From Methanosarcinaceae archaeon (lineage in GTDB: Archaea; Halobacteriota; Methanosarcinia; Methanosarcinales; Methanosarcinaceae), in the NCBI GenBank assembly GCA_017613335.1, contig JAGAEB010000100.1, positions 1-20,507 of the forward strand: a stretch of DNA of 20,507 nucleotides, written 5' to 3'. The notes under the pieces are model-generated. The model searched no databases. It had not been told where the DNA came from and saw only the letters and a list, made by a program, of their open reading frames with translations. The position numbers were made by a program, and so were the translations under genes. Position 1 is the stretch's first letter, and every line of letters begins with the position of its first letter. Below are positions 6,186 through 12,467 of this stretch, in pieces.

Positions 6186-6950
6186 ATGTCGAAAGATGTT
6201 AAGGAAAAGAAGTCTGAAATTGCAGCGGATCAGCCTCAGCCTGCTGAGACGGGCCAGGCAGCCGGCAGCCGGCCGGTCCTGACGCCCGAAGAAAAAAAGA
6301 GAAAATATCAGCAGGGCGTGGTGAAGCTTCTGATCGCGATCCTTCTCGGATTCGGCGCCGGCGCCGTTGCCTATATGGCTCTGGGAACGGCCGTGACGCT
6401 CGTCTGGTTCCTTGTCCTGGCCGTTGCGGCGATCATCGCCTATTACATCCAGCGGAGAGTCCTGTATCCTGTCCTGAAGCTTGATCTTCCGGAACGCGGG
6501 GTCGAATGGCTCGGAAATGCCGCCCTTGTCATCATCTACTGTGTCCTCATGTGGGCATTCCTTCTGAATGTCGGCGCGCCCGCCTGGGTCGAAGAGCCTG
6601 CTTTCGACAACGCGACAAATGAAGTCACGTTTGCTCTCGACCGCGAAGCCGTCGTCTCTTATGTCATCCTCGACGAAGAAGCAGCCAGAAGAAGCCGGAT
6701 CGATTTCAGCAATGCAACACCGGTCACGATCTCACCGTCGTCCGACGGCAAAACGGATACAGTCTACAAAGGAAGCTTTACGGACAATGTCGACGGAAAA
6801 TATACCTATATCAGAGCGGTCGTTGATTCAAGGTCGTATAATGAAAGTTATGTCAAAGCAAAGATCTACGAACTGGATCTGACGCCTGTGCCTGAAGAAG
6901 AAGTCCGCAAAAAATCACTGTTCGAAAGTCTTTTCGGTCTCGGCAGCTGA
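6186..6950 (+). CDS. EMC6-like membrane protein with exported C-terminal domain
   Basis: The 254-residue product begins with a charged, cytoplasmic-type N-terminus (1-44). Three hydrophobic segments follow at about 45-66, 68-88 and 106-127. This resembles archaeal proteins annotated as EMC6-like, relatives of a eukaryotic ER membrane insertase subunit; the match is from memory of the architecture and is only moderately secure. Residues 135-232 form a predicted beta-rich domain with several N-x-S/T sequons. After three membrane segments it would lie outside if the N-terminus is inside. The start is set by AGGAGA 6 nt upstream of ATG 6186; an ATG at 6181 is out of frame. The gene has its own TATA box and terminator. 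The C-terminal domain is not recognised and might equally define a Methanomicrobiales-specific family. Confidence 0.6.
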   Translation: MSKDVKEKKSEIAADQPQPAETGQAAGSRPVLTPEEKKRKYQQGVVKLLIAILLGFGAGAVAYMALGTAVTLVWFLVLAVAAIIAYYIQRRVLYPVLKLDLPERGVEWLGNAALVIIYCVLMWAFLLNVGAPAWVEEPAFDNATNEVTFALDREAVVSYVILDEEAARRSRIDFSNATPVTISPSSDGKTDTVYKGSFTDNVDGKYTYIRAVVDSRSYNESYVKAKIYELDLTPVPEEEVRKKSLFESLFGLGS

Positions 6951-6973
6951 CCGGAAAAGCGCGGCAGGACGGA

Positions 6974-7012
6974 AAAGGCAGAACCTGAGACCGGGTTTTG
7001 CCTTTCTTTTTT
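6974..7012 (+). terminator. Terminator of the EMC6-like gene
   Basis: AAAGGCA (6974-6980) pairs with TGCCTTT (6999-7005), and AACC inside pairs with GGTT. TTCTTTTTT follows. It begins 24 bp after the stop codon. Confidence 0.75.
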
Positions 7013-7190
7013 GATCCCGCGGTTTTCTTTTTGATGCCTGCGGTTTTCTTTTTTGATCCCGTGTTTTCTTTTGATGTTTATGTTGATTTTCATGTTGGTT
7101 TTATGTTGATTTCATGCTGATCTTCATATTGATTTCATGTTGATTTCATAGATCTTCATATTGATTTTATGTTGATTTCATGTGATTTTC
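7006..7190. repeat. Two adjoining T-rich arrays (about 21 bp and about 11 bp)
   Basis: The first part (about 7006-7075) has three to four imperfect copies of TTTTTGATCCCGCGGTTTTC. The second (about 7075-7190) has around ten copies of ATGTTGATTTC with variants such as ATATTGATTTC and ATGCTGATCTTC. These fill most of the 311-bp gap between the EMC6-like gene and ABCE1. No gene is seen in the gap. The second unit is again about one helical turn, with T-runs in phase. Confidence 0.8.
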
Positions 7191-7261
7191 ACAATTATTT
7201 CATTAATCAGTTCTGCTGACATCTCGGGCAGAGCGTTATCATCGACCATAAAGGGAAAAAA

Positions 7262-9028
7262 ATGAGCAGAATAGCTATTTTAAATAAAGACAGATGCCAG
7301 CCGCGCCAATGCAGTCAGGAGTGCGCCAAGTACTGCCCGCGCGTGAGAACAGGTGACGAGACGATCGTTTTCGGCGATGACGGAAAAGCGATCATTTCCG
7401 AAGAACTGTGCGTCGGCTGCGGTATCTGCGTCAAAAAATGTCAGTTCGATGCGATCATGATCATCGGTCTGCCGGAATCGCTGACAGAGCCTGTCCACCG
7501 CTACGGTCAGAACGGCTTTGCGCTCTACGGCCTTCCGGTGCCGCAGAAAGGAAAAGTGACGGGTATCCTCGGTCCGAACGGTATCGGAAAATCGACGTCC
7601 GTTCAGATCCTTTCGGGGACGCTCATTCCGAACTTCGGCGAAAAGACAGGTGACTGGGAGACTGTCCTTAAACGGTATTCAGGAACGGCGCTTTACGATT
7701 ATTTCAAAACGGCGTCCGAAGGAAAACTGCGCGCTTCCCAAAAACCGCAGTATGTCGATCTGATCCCGAAGGCATTCAAAGGAAAAACGAAAGACCTTCT
7801 GGAGAAATCGAACACGAGCGGCAGACTTGACATGCTTGTCGAAAGGCTCGACATGGAAAGCATCCTTTCCCGCAACATTCAGGACCTCAGCGGCGGTGAA
7901 CTTCAGAAAGTGGCTGTTGCCGCCTGCGCCGCCAAAGAAGCCGATTTCTATTTCTTCGACGAAGTGAGTCCGTATCTGGATATCTACCAGAGGATCAACG
8001 TGGCGCGCCTGATCCAGGAGATCGCTCAGGAAAAAGCCGTTCTCGTTGTCGAGCACGATCTGGCGCTTCTGGATATGCTGGCCGACACGGTCCATGTGGC
8101 CTACGGACAGCCCGGCGGATACGGTGTCGTGACGCTTCCCAAAACAGTCCGCGTCGGCATCAACCAGTATATCAGAGGCTTCCTGCCGGAAGAAAACATG
8201 CGTATCCGTGAAGAAGCGATCCGTTTTGAGACGCACCCGCCCAGAGACGGTCCGGATGTCAGAACGGTCCTGACTTACGATCAGTTCACAAAGTCATACG
8301 GCGATTCATTCTCTCTGAAAGCTTCCGGCGGCGTGATCAAGGAAGGCGAAGTTCTCGGTATCGTCGGCCCGAACGGAACAGGAAAATCGACGTTCGTCAA
8401 GGTTCTGGCAGGCGTCATCAAGCCGGACGGCGGAGAACTCGACGTGGCGGCGAAAATATCCTACAAGCCGCAGTACATCAAAGCAGAAGAGCCGATCAAG
8501 GTCCGGGATTTCCTGGCCCGCATCGACAACACATTCGGTTCCAGCTATTATCAGGTCGAGATCGCAAAACCGCTCGATCTGGAACGCCTCTATGACAGCC
8601 TTCTGACAGATCTGAGCGGCGGTGAACTTCAGCGTGTGGCGATCGCCGCCTGTCTCGGTCAGAAAGCCGATTTCTATATTCTCGATGAGCCCAGCGCCCA
8701 CCTCGATGTCGAACAGCGCGCCAATGTCACAAAAGTCATCAGCCGTTTCGCGGAAAACAACAGCAAGACGGCCATGGTCGTCGACCACGATATCTATGTC
8801 ATCGACATGATCAGCGAACGCCTCATCGTCTTTGAAGGCGAACCTGCCGTGAGCGGCATCGCCAACGCGCCGATGAGCATGAAAGACGGCATGAACAGAT
8901 TCCTCGCGAATCTCGACATCACGTTCAGAAGAGATGAAGACACCAAACGCCCGAGAGTCAACAACTATATGTCGAGACTCGACCGCGAACAGAAAGAATC
9001 CGGAAATTACTATTACACGGAAAAATGA
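7262..9028 (+). CDS. ABCE1/Rli1 ribosome-recycling ATPase
   Basis: The 588-residue product is full length for ABCE1, the essential archaeal and eukaryotic ATPase that splits ribosomal subunits after termination. The N-terminal iron-sulfur domain has cysteines 12, 17, 21 and 25 and a ferredoxin motif with cysteines 50, 53, 56 and 60, holding two [4Fe-4S] clusters. The first nucleotide-binding domain has Walker A GPNGIGKS (104-111), signature LSGGELQ and Walker B FFDEVSPYLD. The second has GPNGTGKS, LSGGELQ and ILDEPSAHLD. In the first Walker B the usual Pro of DEP is Val. A purine run (GGGAAAAAA) precedes the ATG with no strong Shine-Dalgarno site, and no decisive TATA box was found. It stands alone on the plus strand and is probably constitutive. 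Confidence 0.97.
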   Translation: MSRIAILNKDRCQPRQCSQECAKYCPRVRTGDETIVFGDDGKAIISEELCVGCGICVKKCQFDAIMIIGLPESLTEPVHRYGQNGFALYGLPVPQKGKVTGILGPNGIGKSTSVQILSGTLIPNFGEKTGDWETVLKRYSGTALYDYFKTASEGKLRASQKPQYVDLIPKAFKGKTKDLLEKSNTSGRLDMLVERLDMESILSRNIQDLSGGELQKVAVAACAAKEADFYFFDEVSPYLDIYQRINVARLIQEIAQEKAVLVVEHDLALLDMLADTVHVAYGQPGGYGVVTLPKTVRVGINQYIRGFLPEENMRIREEAIRFETHPPRDGPDVRTVLTYDQFTKSYGDSFSLKASGGVIKEGEVLGIVGPNGTGKSTFVKVLAGVIKPDGGELDVAAKISYKPQYIKAEEPIKVRDFLARIDNTFGSSYYQVEIAKPLDLERLYDSLLTDLSGGELQRVAIAACLGQKADFYILDEPSAHLDVEQRANVTKVISRFAENNSKTAMVVDHDIYVIDMISERLIVFEGEPAVSGIANAPMSMKDGMNRFLANLDITFRRDEDTKRPRVNNYMSRLDREQKESGNYYYTEK

Positions 9029-9037
9029 ACAGCAGCC

Positions 9038-9096
9038 GGAAATGTTTTCTGACTTTCGTCGGGAAACATTTCCCGGACTTTCGCCGGAAACATTTT
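9038..9096 (+). terminator. Terminator region of ABCE1 with nested dyads
   Basis: GGAAATGTTT (9038-9047) is a perfect inverted partner of AAACATTTCC (9064-9073). GGGAAA/TTTCCC (9061-9074) is a second, competing dyad. The block GACTTTCGYCGG(G)AAACATTT occurs twice in direct orientation (about 9051-9071 and 9076-9095), and the second copy ends in T5. Confidence 0.6.
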
Positions 9097-9393
9097 TACT
9101 TCGGCGCATAAAAGCAGCAGGCATTAAAATGCAGCCGGCGGACATGTATTGCTGTCGCATCACACGTTTTTTTTCGGCGACAGCTTTTATTCCCCTGACA
9201 AAACAGCCTTCCGGCAGGCCGGGTCTGTCTGAACCCGAATACAATACGATAAGATAATATGCAGGATATCCGACATGACGACTTGATCCGGAAAATCCGG
9301 CCGTGTTGTGATATATATTGAAAGAACAATTATATAGGATGACCCCGAAACAGGAAAGTGACGGACATTGATTTTCCGTTCGGCTGACCGATC
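9097..9393. other. Gene-free spacer between ABCE1 and the exported-protein gene
   Basis: No credible coding region is seen. It contains an 8-bp dyad GCTGTCGC (9151-9158)/GCGACAGC (9177-9184) whose loop includes a T8 run. Several TATA-like words occur near 9311-9318 (ATATATAT) and 9329-9336. A small RNA is possible but cannot be shown from sequence alone. Confidence 0.45.
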
Positions 9394-9401
9394 ATATAAA
9401 A
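9394..9401 (+). promoter_or_regulatory. TATA box for the exported-protein gene
   Basis: The word ATATAAAA lies about 26 bp before the ATG at 9423, which would make the transcript leaderless or nearly so. However, GGGAG (9410-9414) also precedes the ATG and would serve as a ribosome site if one of the more upstream TATA words (about 9311 or 9330) is used. Confidence 0.45.
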
Positions 9402-9422
9402 AAGTTTACGGGAGAGCCTTAT

Positions 9423-10562
9423 ATGAGAAATTATTTCTGTCTGCTGACCGCCGTTCTCGTTCTTCTGATCATCGGCGGAACGGTCGGCGGCATCGGGATC
9501 GATTCAGATGAAACGCACCTGACGACGTTCATACCGGGCGATGACACACCGCCGCAAAACGAGTTTCCGCCGTCAGAGAAGATGATCCGGATCAACGGAT
9601 ATGAATATTATATTCTGACCGGTCCGGACGGAAGCAGCGATGTTCGTCTCAACGTTACAACGCTTTCCGAAAATGAAAGACGTTCGGCAACGGAAGCCGT
9701 CAAAAACGGATCATTGCATGTCACGGATAAAACGACGAGTGAGACTGTCAGAAAATATCTTGTTGAAAACGGACTGACCAAGGACCGGATCGTAAATGTC
9801 GGATTATTTTCCCCGCATATCGAAAACCCGGAGGCCGGAAGAAACGGTTTTCCCGGGGAAGTACTGATCAACCGGAGGGTTTTGGCGGTTTACGGAACGT
9901 ACAGGACGGATTTTGAGTCGGCGGAAGAAAGAGATGAATATAATGCGCGTCTCCGCGCGTTTTCTGAAAATCTGAATGATTCCGGGCTGCTTGATGCGTA
10001 TCTTTGGAAAAACGATCATGACAGCATCGTCCGTTCGTGTTTTGTTTCCGGGATCGGTCTGCCGGAGAATTCATTCTGCCCGGATTATCTTGTCATCCGC
10101 GTCTATGATCCTGAAAGAGCATATGATGTCGATTTTTTTGAGCGGATGGACACCGTTGCGTCAATAACATCATCATATGCCGCAGAAAATGATCTGCCGG
10201 ATCTGCCGGTCATTTTTCAAAGATCAGGACCGCCGGTCAACAGAGGGGCGGTTCTGCTCATGTACCGGGAAAACGGATGCATCTATTACGGTATGGAAGA
10301 TTCCGATTGTTACGAAAACGACACGCGCATGAATGTGACGACACTTTCCGAAGAGGAAAGGAGGACGGCGCTGGCAGCGTCCGACAACGGTTCTCTGTAT
10401 GTGACGAACGAGACGACAGGCGAATCTGTCAGGATGTACCTGATCGAAAAAGGACTGACCGAAGAGAAAACAGAAACGCCCGATCCGGCTGAGGGAATGA
10501 CGTCTTTCCGTAAGATGCTTTTGTCGATTTTCCGTCAGGCGGGAATTGTCAGGACCGACTGA
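9423..10562 (+). CDS. Unrecognised exported protein with an internal 46-residue duplication
   Basis: The family is not recognised. The 379-residue product starts with a hydrophobic segment (YFCLLTAVLVLLIIGGTVGGIG, about 4-25) that looks like a signal peptide or N-terminal anchor without a lipobox at the usual position. Residues 75-120 and 302-347 are direct, gap-free duplicates identical at about 30 of 46 positions; each contains NVTTLSE-x-ERR, NGSL, TT-x-E-x-VR and a final E-x-GLT. Each copy also has N-x-S/T sequons, as do other parts, consistent with an S-layer-exposed glycoprotein. Between the copies is an unduplicated region of about 180 residues with four cysteines. No catalytic motif was seen. 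It has its own promoter and shares a terminator region with convergent purE. Codon use appears like that of its neighbours. Confidence 0.7.
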   Translation: MRNYFCLLTAVLVLLIIGGTVGGIGIDSDETHLTTFIPGDDTPPQNEFPPSEKMIRINGYEYYILTGPDGSSDVRLNVTTLSENERRSATEAVKNGSLHVTDKTTSETVRKYLVENGLTKDRIVNVGLFSPHIENPEAGRNGFPGEVLINRRVLAVYGTYRTDFESAEERDEYNARLRAFSENLNDSGLLDAYLWKNDHDSIVRSCFVSGIGLPENSFCPDYLVIRVYDPERAYDVDFFERMDTVASITSSYAAENDLPDLPVIFQRSGPPVNRGAVLLMYRENGCIYYGMEDSDCYENDTRMNVTTLSEEERRTALAASDNGSLYVTNETTGESVRMYLIEKGLTEEKTETPDPAEGMTSFRKMLLSIFRQAGIVRTD

Positions 10563-10585
10563 TAAAAAAGAGATCCTGTCACATA

Positions 10586-10633
10586 AAAATGATGACGGAA
10601 ACGATCCTGAAAATGATGACGGAAACGATGCTG
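10586..10633. repeat. 24-bp direct repeat, two copies
   Basis: Copies at 10586-10609 and 10610-10633 differ at one base. Both contain ATGATGACGGAAACGAT. They lie between the stop of the exported-protein gene and the shared terminator. Confidence 0.85.
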
Positions 10634-10647
10634 ACTGATAAAAGGAG

Positions 10648-10683
10648 ACGGCGGCGCAGACATGATGCCTGCCTCGCCGTTTC
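10648..10683. terminator. Bidirectional terminator between convergent genes
   Basis: ACGGCG (10648-10653) pairs with CGCCGT (10675-10680); inside, GCAG/CTGC and CAT/ATG extend the stem. TTT follows on the plus strand and T-runs follow on the minus strand (from AAAA near 10640). It serves the exported-protein gene and purE. Confidence 0.6.
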
Positions 10684-10688
10684 TGCAT

Positions 10689-11087
10689 TTAAGCATCAAG
10701 GTTCAGAAGGTCGAGAATGCGGACGGCCATGTGCGCGCCGTTCGCGCCGTTGTCGACGCCGACGGAGGCGACCGGAACGCCGGGCGGCATCTGGACGATG
10801 GATAAAAGCGCGTCAAGACCGCCGAGTTTGGCGCTGACGGGGACGCCGATGACGGGTCTTTTCGTTCTGGAGGCAACGACGCCAGGAAGAGCTGCGGACA
10901 GGCCGGCGATCGTGACGAAAACAAGCGCATCCGTTTTTTTGATGTATTCTTCGAGTTCGTCAGGGTTCCTGTGAGCGGAGATCACAACGACTTCGTATGT
11001 GTATTTGGTCTTTTCAAGAACGGAAACGGCTCTGTCTGCAATGCCCCTGTCAGACTCGGATCCCATAATGATCGAAACATGTACCAT
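10689..11087 (-). CDS. purE: N5-carboxyaminoimidazole ribonucleotide mutase / AIR carboxylase PurE
   Basis: The 132-residue product is a compact archaeal PurE, which forms CAIR in de novo purine synthesis. Motifs are MGSESD (8-13), VISAHRNPDEL (35-45) with the catalytic His39, and AGLSAALPGVVA (61-72). It is followed by PVIGVPVSAKLGGLDALLSIVQMPPGVPVA. The frame extends upstream to 11132, but ATG 11087 is preferred: GGAG lies 8-9 nt before it and the protein then starts at the first beta strand of the fold, as is usual. Whether it acts on N5-CAIR (class I) or directly on AIR and CO2 (class II) cannot be decided here; no purK is in the window. It is monocistronic, with a 13-bp array just upstream. 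Confidence 0.95.
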   Translation of the reverse strand: MVHVSIIMGSESDRGIADRAVSVLEKTKYTYEVVVISAHRNPDELEEYIKKTDALVFVTIAGLSAALPGVVASRTKRPVIGVPVSAKLGGLDALLSIVQMPPGVPVASVGVDNGANGAHMAVRILDLLNLDA

Positions 11088-11127
11088 GGATATGACTCCG
11101 GAAAGATAAATGTGAAGAAACAGATCG

Positions 11128-11205
11128 TACAATGTCAGTTTACAATGCCAGTTTACAATGCCAGTTTACAATGCCAGTTTACAATATCAGTTTACAATGT
11201 CAGTT
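11128..11205. repeat. 13-bp tandem array upstream of purE, 6 copies
   Basis: Six contiguous units TACAATGCCAGTT, three of them identical, the others differing by one or two bases (TACAATGTCAGTT, TACAATATCAGTT). The array starts 40 bp upstream of the purE start. A TATA-like word on the minus strand (about 11267-11275, GATTTATAAC) would put the array within the purE leader; if the promoter lies closer, the array is upstream of it. The rotated unit ACAATGCCAGT resembles ACAAGGCAGT of the array at 1-91. Confidence 0.92.
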
Positions 11206-11408
11206 CGCACTCAGTGAACTCAAAGGATCTTACTTTGTGAACAGATGAGAAATACCGGGAGAAATGTTATAAATCTTATCCTGTGTTTAAATGACATGGA
11301 AAACCGCCCGGTGAAAACTGTCCGGAATCGTGAATATTGACAGACGGTTTCAGGAAAAAGACAGATCCCGGGAAAATCAGTGAACAGCCGGCCGGATGTG
11401 ACCGGCGG
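11206..11408. other. Gene-free spacer between divergent purE and small membrane-protein gene
   Basis: No coding region or structural RNA was recognised. It should hold the purE promoter on the minus strand and sequence upstream of the plus-strand TATA box at 11409. A few short CCGG dyads occur. Confidence 0.5.
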
Positions 11409-11416
11409 ATATAAAT
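11409..11416 (+). promoter_or_regulatory. TATA box for the small membrane-protein gene
   Basis: ATATAAAT, with predicted initiation near 11437 and a leader of about 44 nt. AGGAG occurs soon after the predicted initiation site but is too far from the ATG to be its ribosome site. Confidence 0.55.
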
Positions 11417-11480
11417 CCCGGAATTTCCGGATCTCAGAAATCCAGGAGCGGATAATACGGATCTTCAGACTTATGCCACG

Positions 11481-11813
11481 ATGATGGCGCTGTTTCTTTG
11501 TTTTTTTGCCTTTACGGCCATGCTTCTCATGACGTACCGCGATCTCAGGATCTTTCACAGGACAGGGTATCTCTCATACAGGAAAGGAGCCTTTCAGAGT
11601 CTTATTGCCTCCGTTTTCTGCATGATCGGATGTATCGTCCTTGTTTCCACGAATCTTTCCGGCACATTCATTGCCCTTCTCTTCGTGTTCATCGGAACCC
11701 TGATCAATAAAAAGGGCAAGAGAGAACAGGTATTCACGACTGCAGGAACGTTTGCAAGACTGACGGGAAAGACGGATATCGTCAGAGATGTCCGGAAAAA
11801 GGATGATTTCTGA
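11481..11813 (+). CDS. Small hypothetical membrane protein
   Basis: The family is not recognised. The 110-residue product has three hydrophobic segments: about 2-18 (ALFLCFFAFTAMLLM), 40-57 (SLIASVFCMIGCIVLVST) and 60-75 (GTFIALLFVFIGTLIN). A basic loop (YRDLRIFHRTGYLSYRKG) lies between the first two. The tail (76-110) is charged and likely cytoplasmic. Two start codons are adjacent (ATG at 11481 and 11484), with no good Shine-Dalgarno site and no in-frame upstream alternative nearby. It is followed by a strong terminator, so it is a single-gene unit. Support comes from its TATA box, terminator and sensible membrane topology. Confidence 0.65.
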   Translation: MMALFLCFFAFTAMLLMTYRDLRIFHRTGYLSYRKGAFQSLIASVFCMIGCIVLVSTNLSGTFIALLFVFIGTLINKKGKREQVFTTAGTFARLTGKTDIVRDVRKKDDF

Positions 11814-11842
11814 AAAACGGACAGAATCAGAAATATGATCAC

Positions 11843-11877
11843 AAGGCGCAGAGTGTCGATGACACCTGCGCCTTTTT
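11843..11877 (+). terminator. Strong intrinsic-type terminator
   Basis: AAGGCGCAG (11843-11851) pairs perfectly with CTGCGCCTT (11866-11874). Inside, GTGTC and GACAC continue the stem with one bulged A, closing on GAT. T5 follows, then G and T5 again. It ends the small membrane-protein transcript. Confidence 0.85.
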
Positions 11878-12136
11878 GTTTTTCAGCATCGTACTTTTTT
11901 TGTTTTTCAGCGTCGTATCGTTTTGTTTTTCAGCATCGCGCCTTTTCGTTTTTCAGCATTGCACCGTTGTTTTTCAGCATCGCGCCATTTGTTTTTCAGA
12001 ATCACGCCTTTTTGTTTTTCAGAATCGCACCTTTTCGTTTTTCAGCATCGCACCATTTCGTTTTTCAGCATCGTACCGTTTTGTTTTTCAGCATCGTACC
12101 GTTTTGTTTTTCGGCAGCAGTTTTTCATTTTTCAGA
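11878..12136. repeat. 23-bp T-rich tandem array, 11 units
   Basis: Units begin with GTTTTTCAG at 11878, 11902, 11925, 11948, 11969, 11991, 12014, 12037, 12060, 12083 and 12106 (the last reads GTTTTTCGG), so the spacing is 21-24 and mostly 23 bp. The consensus is GTTTTTCAGCATCGYRCC plus a short variable T-rich part. A stray copy, GTTTTTCAGC, recurs near 12178. The array starts directly at the terminator T-tract. Three overlapping Phe/Ser-rich open frames across it reflect the repeat and are not genes. Confidence 0.93.
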
Positions 12137-12467
12137 TGCCTGATTTTCCCGGGAAATGGAAAAACGAAAGCATTTTAGTTTTTCAGCTAACGATCGTAAG
12201 CAGATTAAGCGGATATTAATACAAGTTTTGTTGATTGTATAGACACCACAGACTGTTATAATGTATCTGACAAATCATTATTTTTTAAGTTTCCCGGATG
12301 ATATTCACGGCCGGCTGAGGGATCGGAAAATGATCCCTGCCGTTTTTTCCGAAAAATCCGGGCAGCAAGATTTCAGGACGGCATTCGATACCGAAAACAG
12401 AGGTTCTGCCGATCGGGATACTTTTTGGACAGTTGTCTGTATCATGATCAACATTGAGAGTATTAAT
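12137..12467. other. Promoter and leader region of the CobN-like gene
   Basis: The frame is open from ATG 12261, but the first 69 codons would place a non-hydrophobic extension ahead of a signal peptide, so I read this as non-coding. A weak TATA-like word (TTATAATG, 12256-12263) could give a leader of about 185 nt. A hairpin with T6 is listed separately. Confidence 0.5.
12312..12348 (+). terminator. Terminator-like hairpin in the leader of the CobN-like gene
   Basis: CGGC (12312-12315) pairs with GCCG (12339-12342), and AGGGATC (12318-12324) with GATCCCT (12332-12338), leaving a 7-nt loop and a 2-nt bulge. T6 follows at 12343-12348. It stands about 120 bp before the ATG at 12468 and could act as an attenuator, or it may simply end read-through from upstream. 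Confidence 0.6.

Noticed and set aside
6037..6282. Short plus-strand frame overlapping the end of the nuclease-like gene
   Set aside because: It overlaps the promoter and start of the EMC6-like gene in another frame and has no family resemblance.
8306..9244. Long minus-strand open frame (312 codons) over ABCE1
   Set aside because: It lies antisense to the conserved second half of ABCE1 and beyond, shows no recognisable motif, and is explained by the codon bias of the real gene.
11835..12219. Three overlapping Phe/Ser-rich plus-strand frames
   Set aside because: All three frames are translations of the same 23-bp repeat, with no ribosome site or promoter of their own.
12261..12467. N-terminal 69-codon extension of the CobN-like protein
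   Set aside because: It would bury the signal peptide behind 69 residues and includes the terminator-like hairpin; the start at 12468 gives a normal exported protein.
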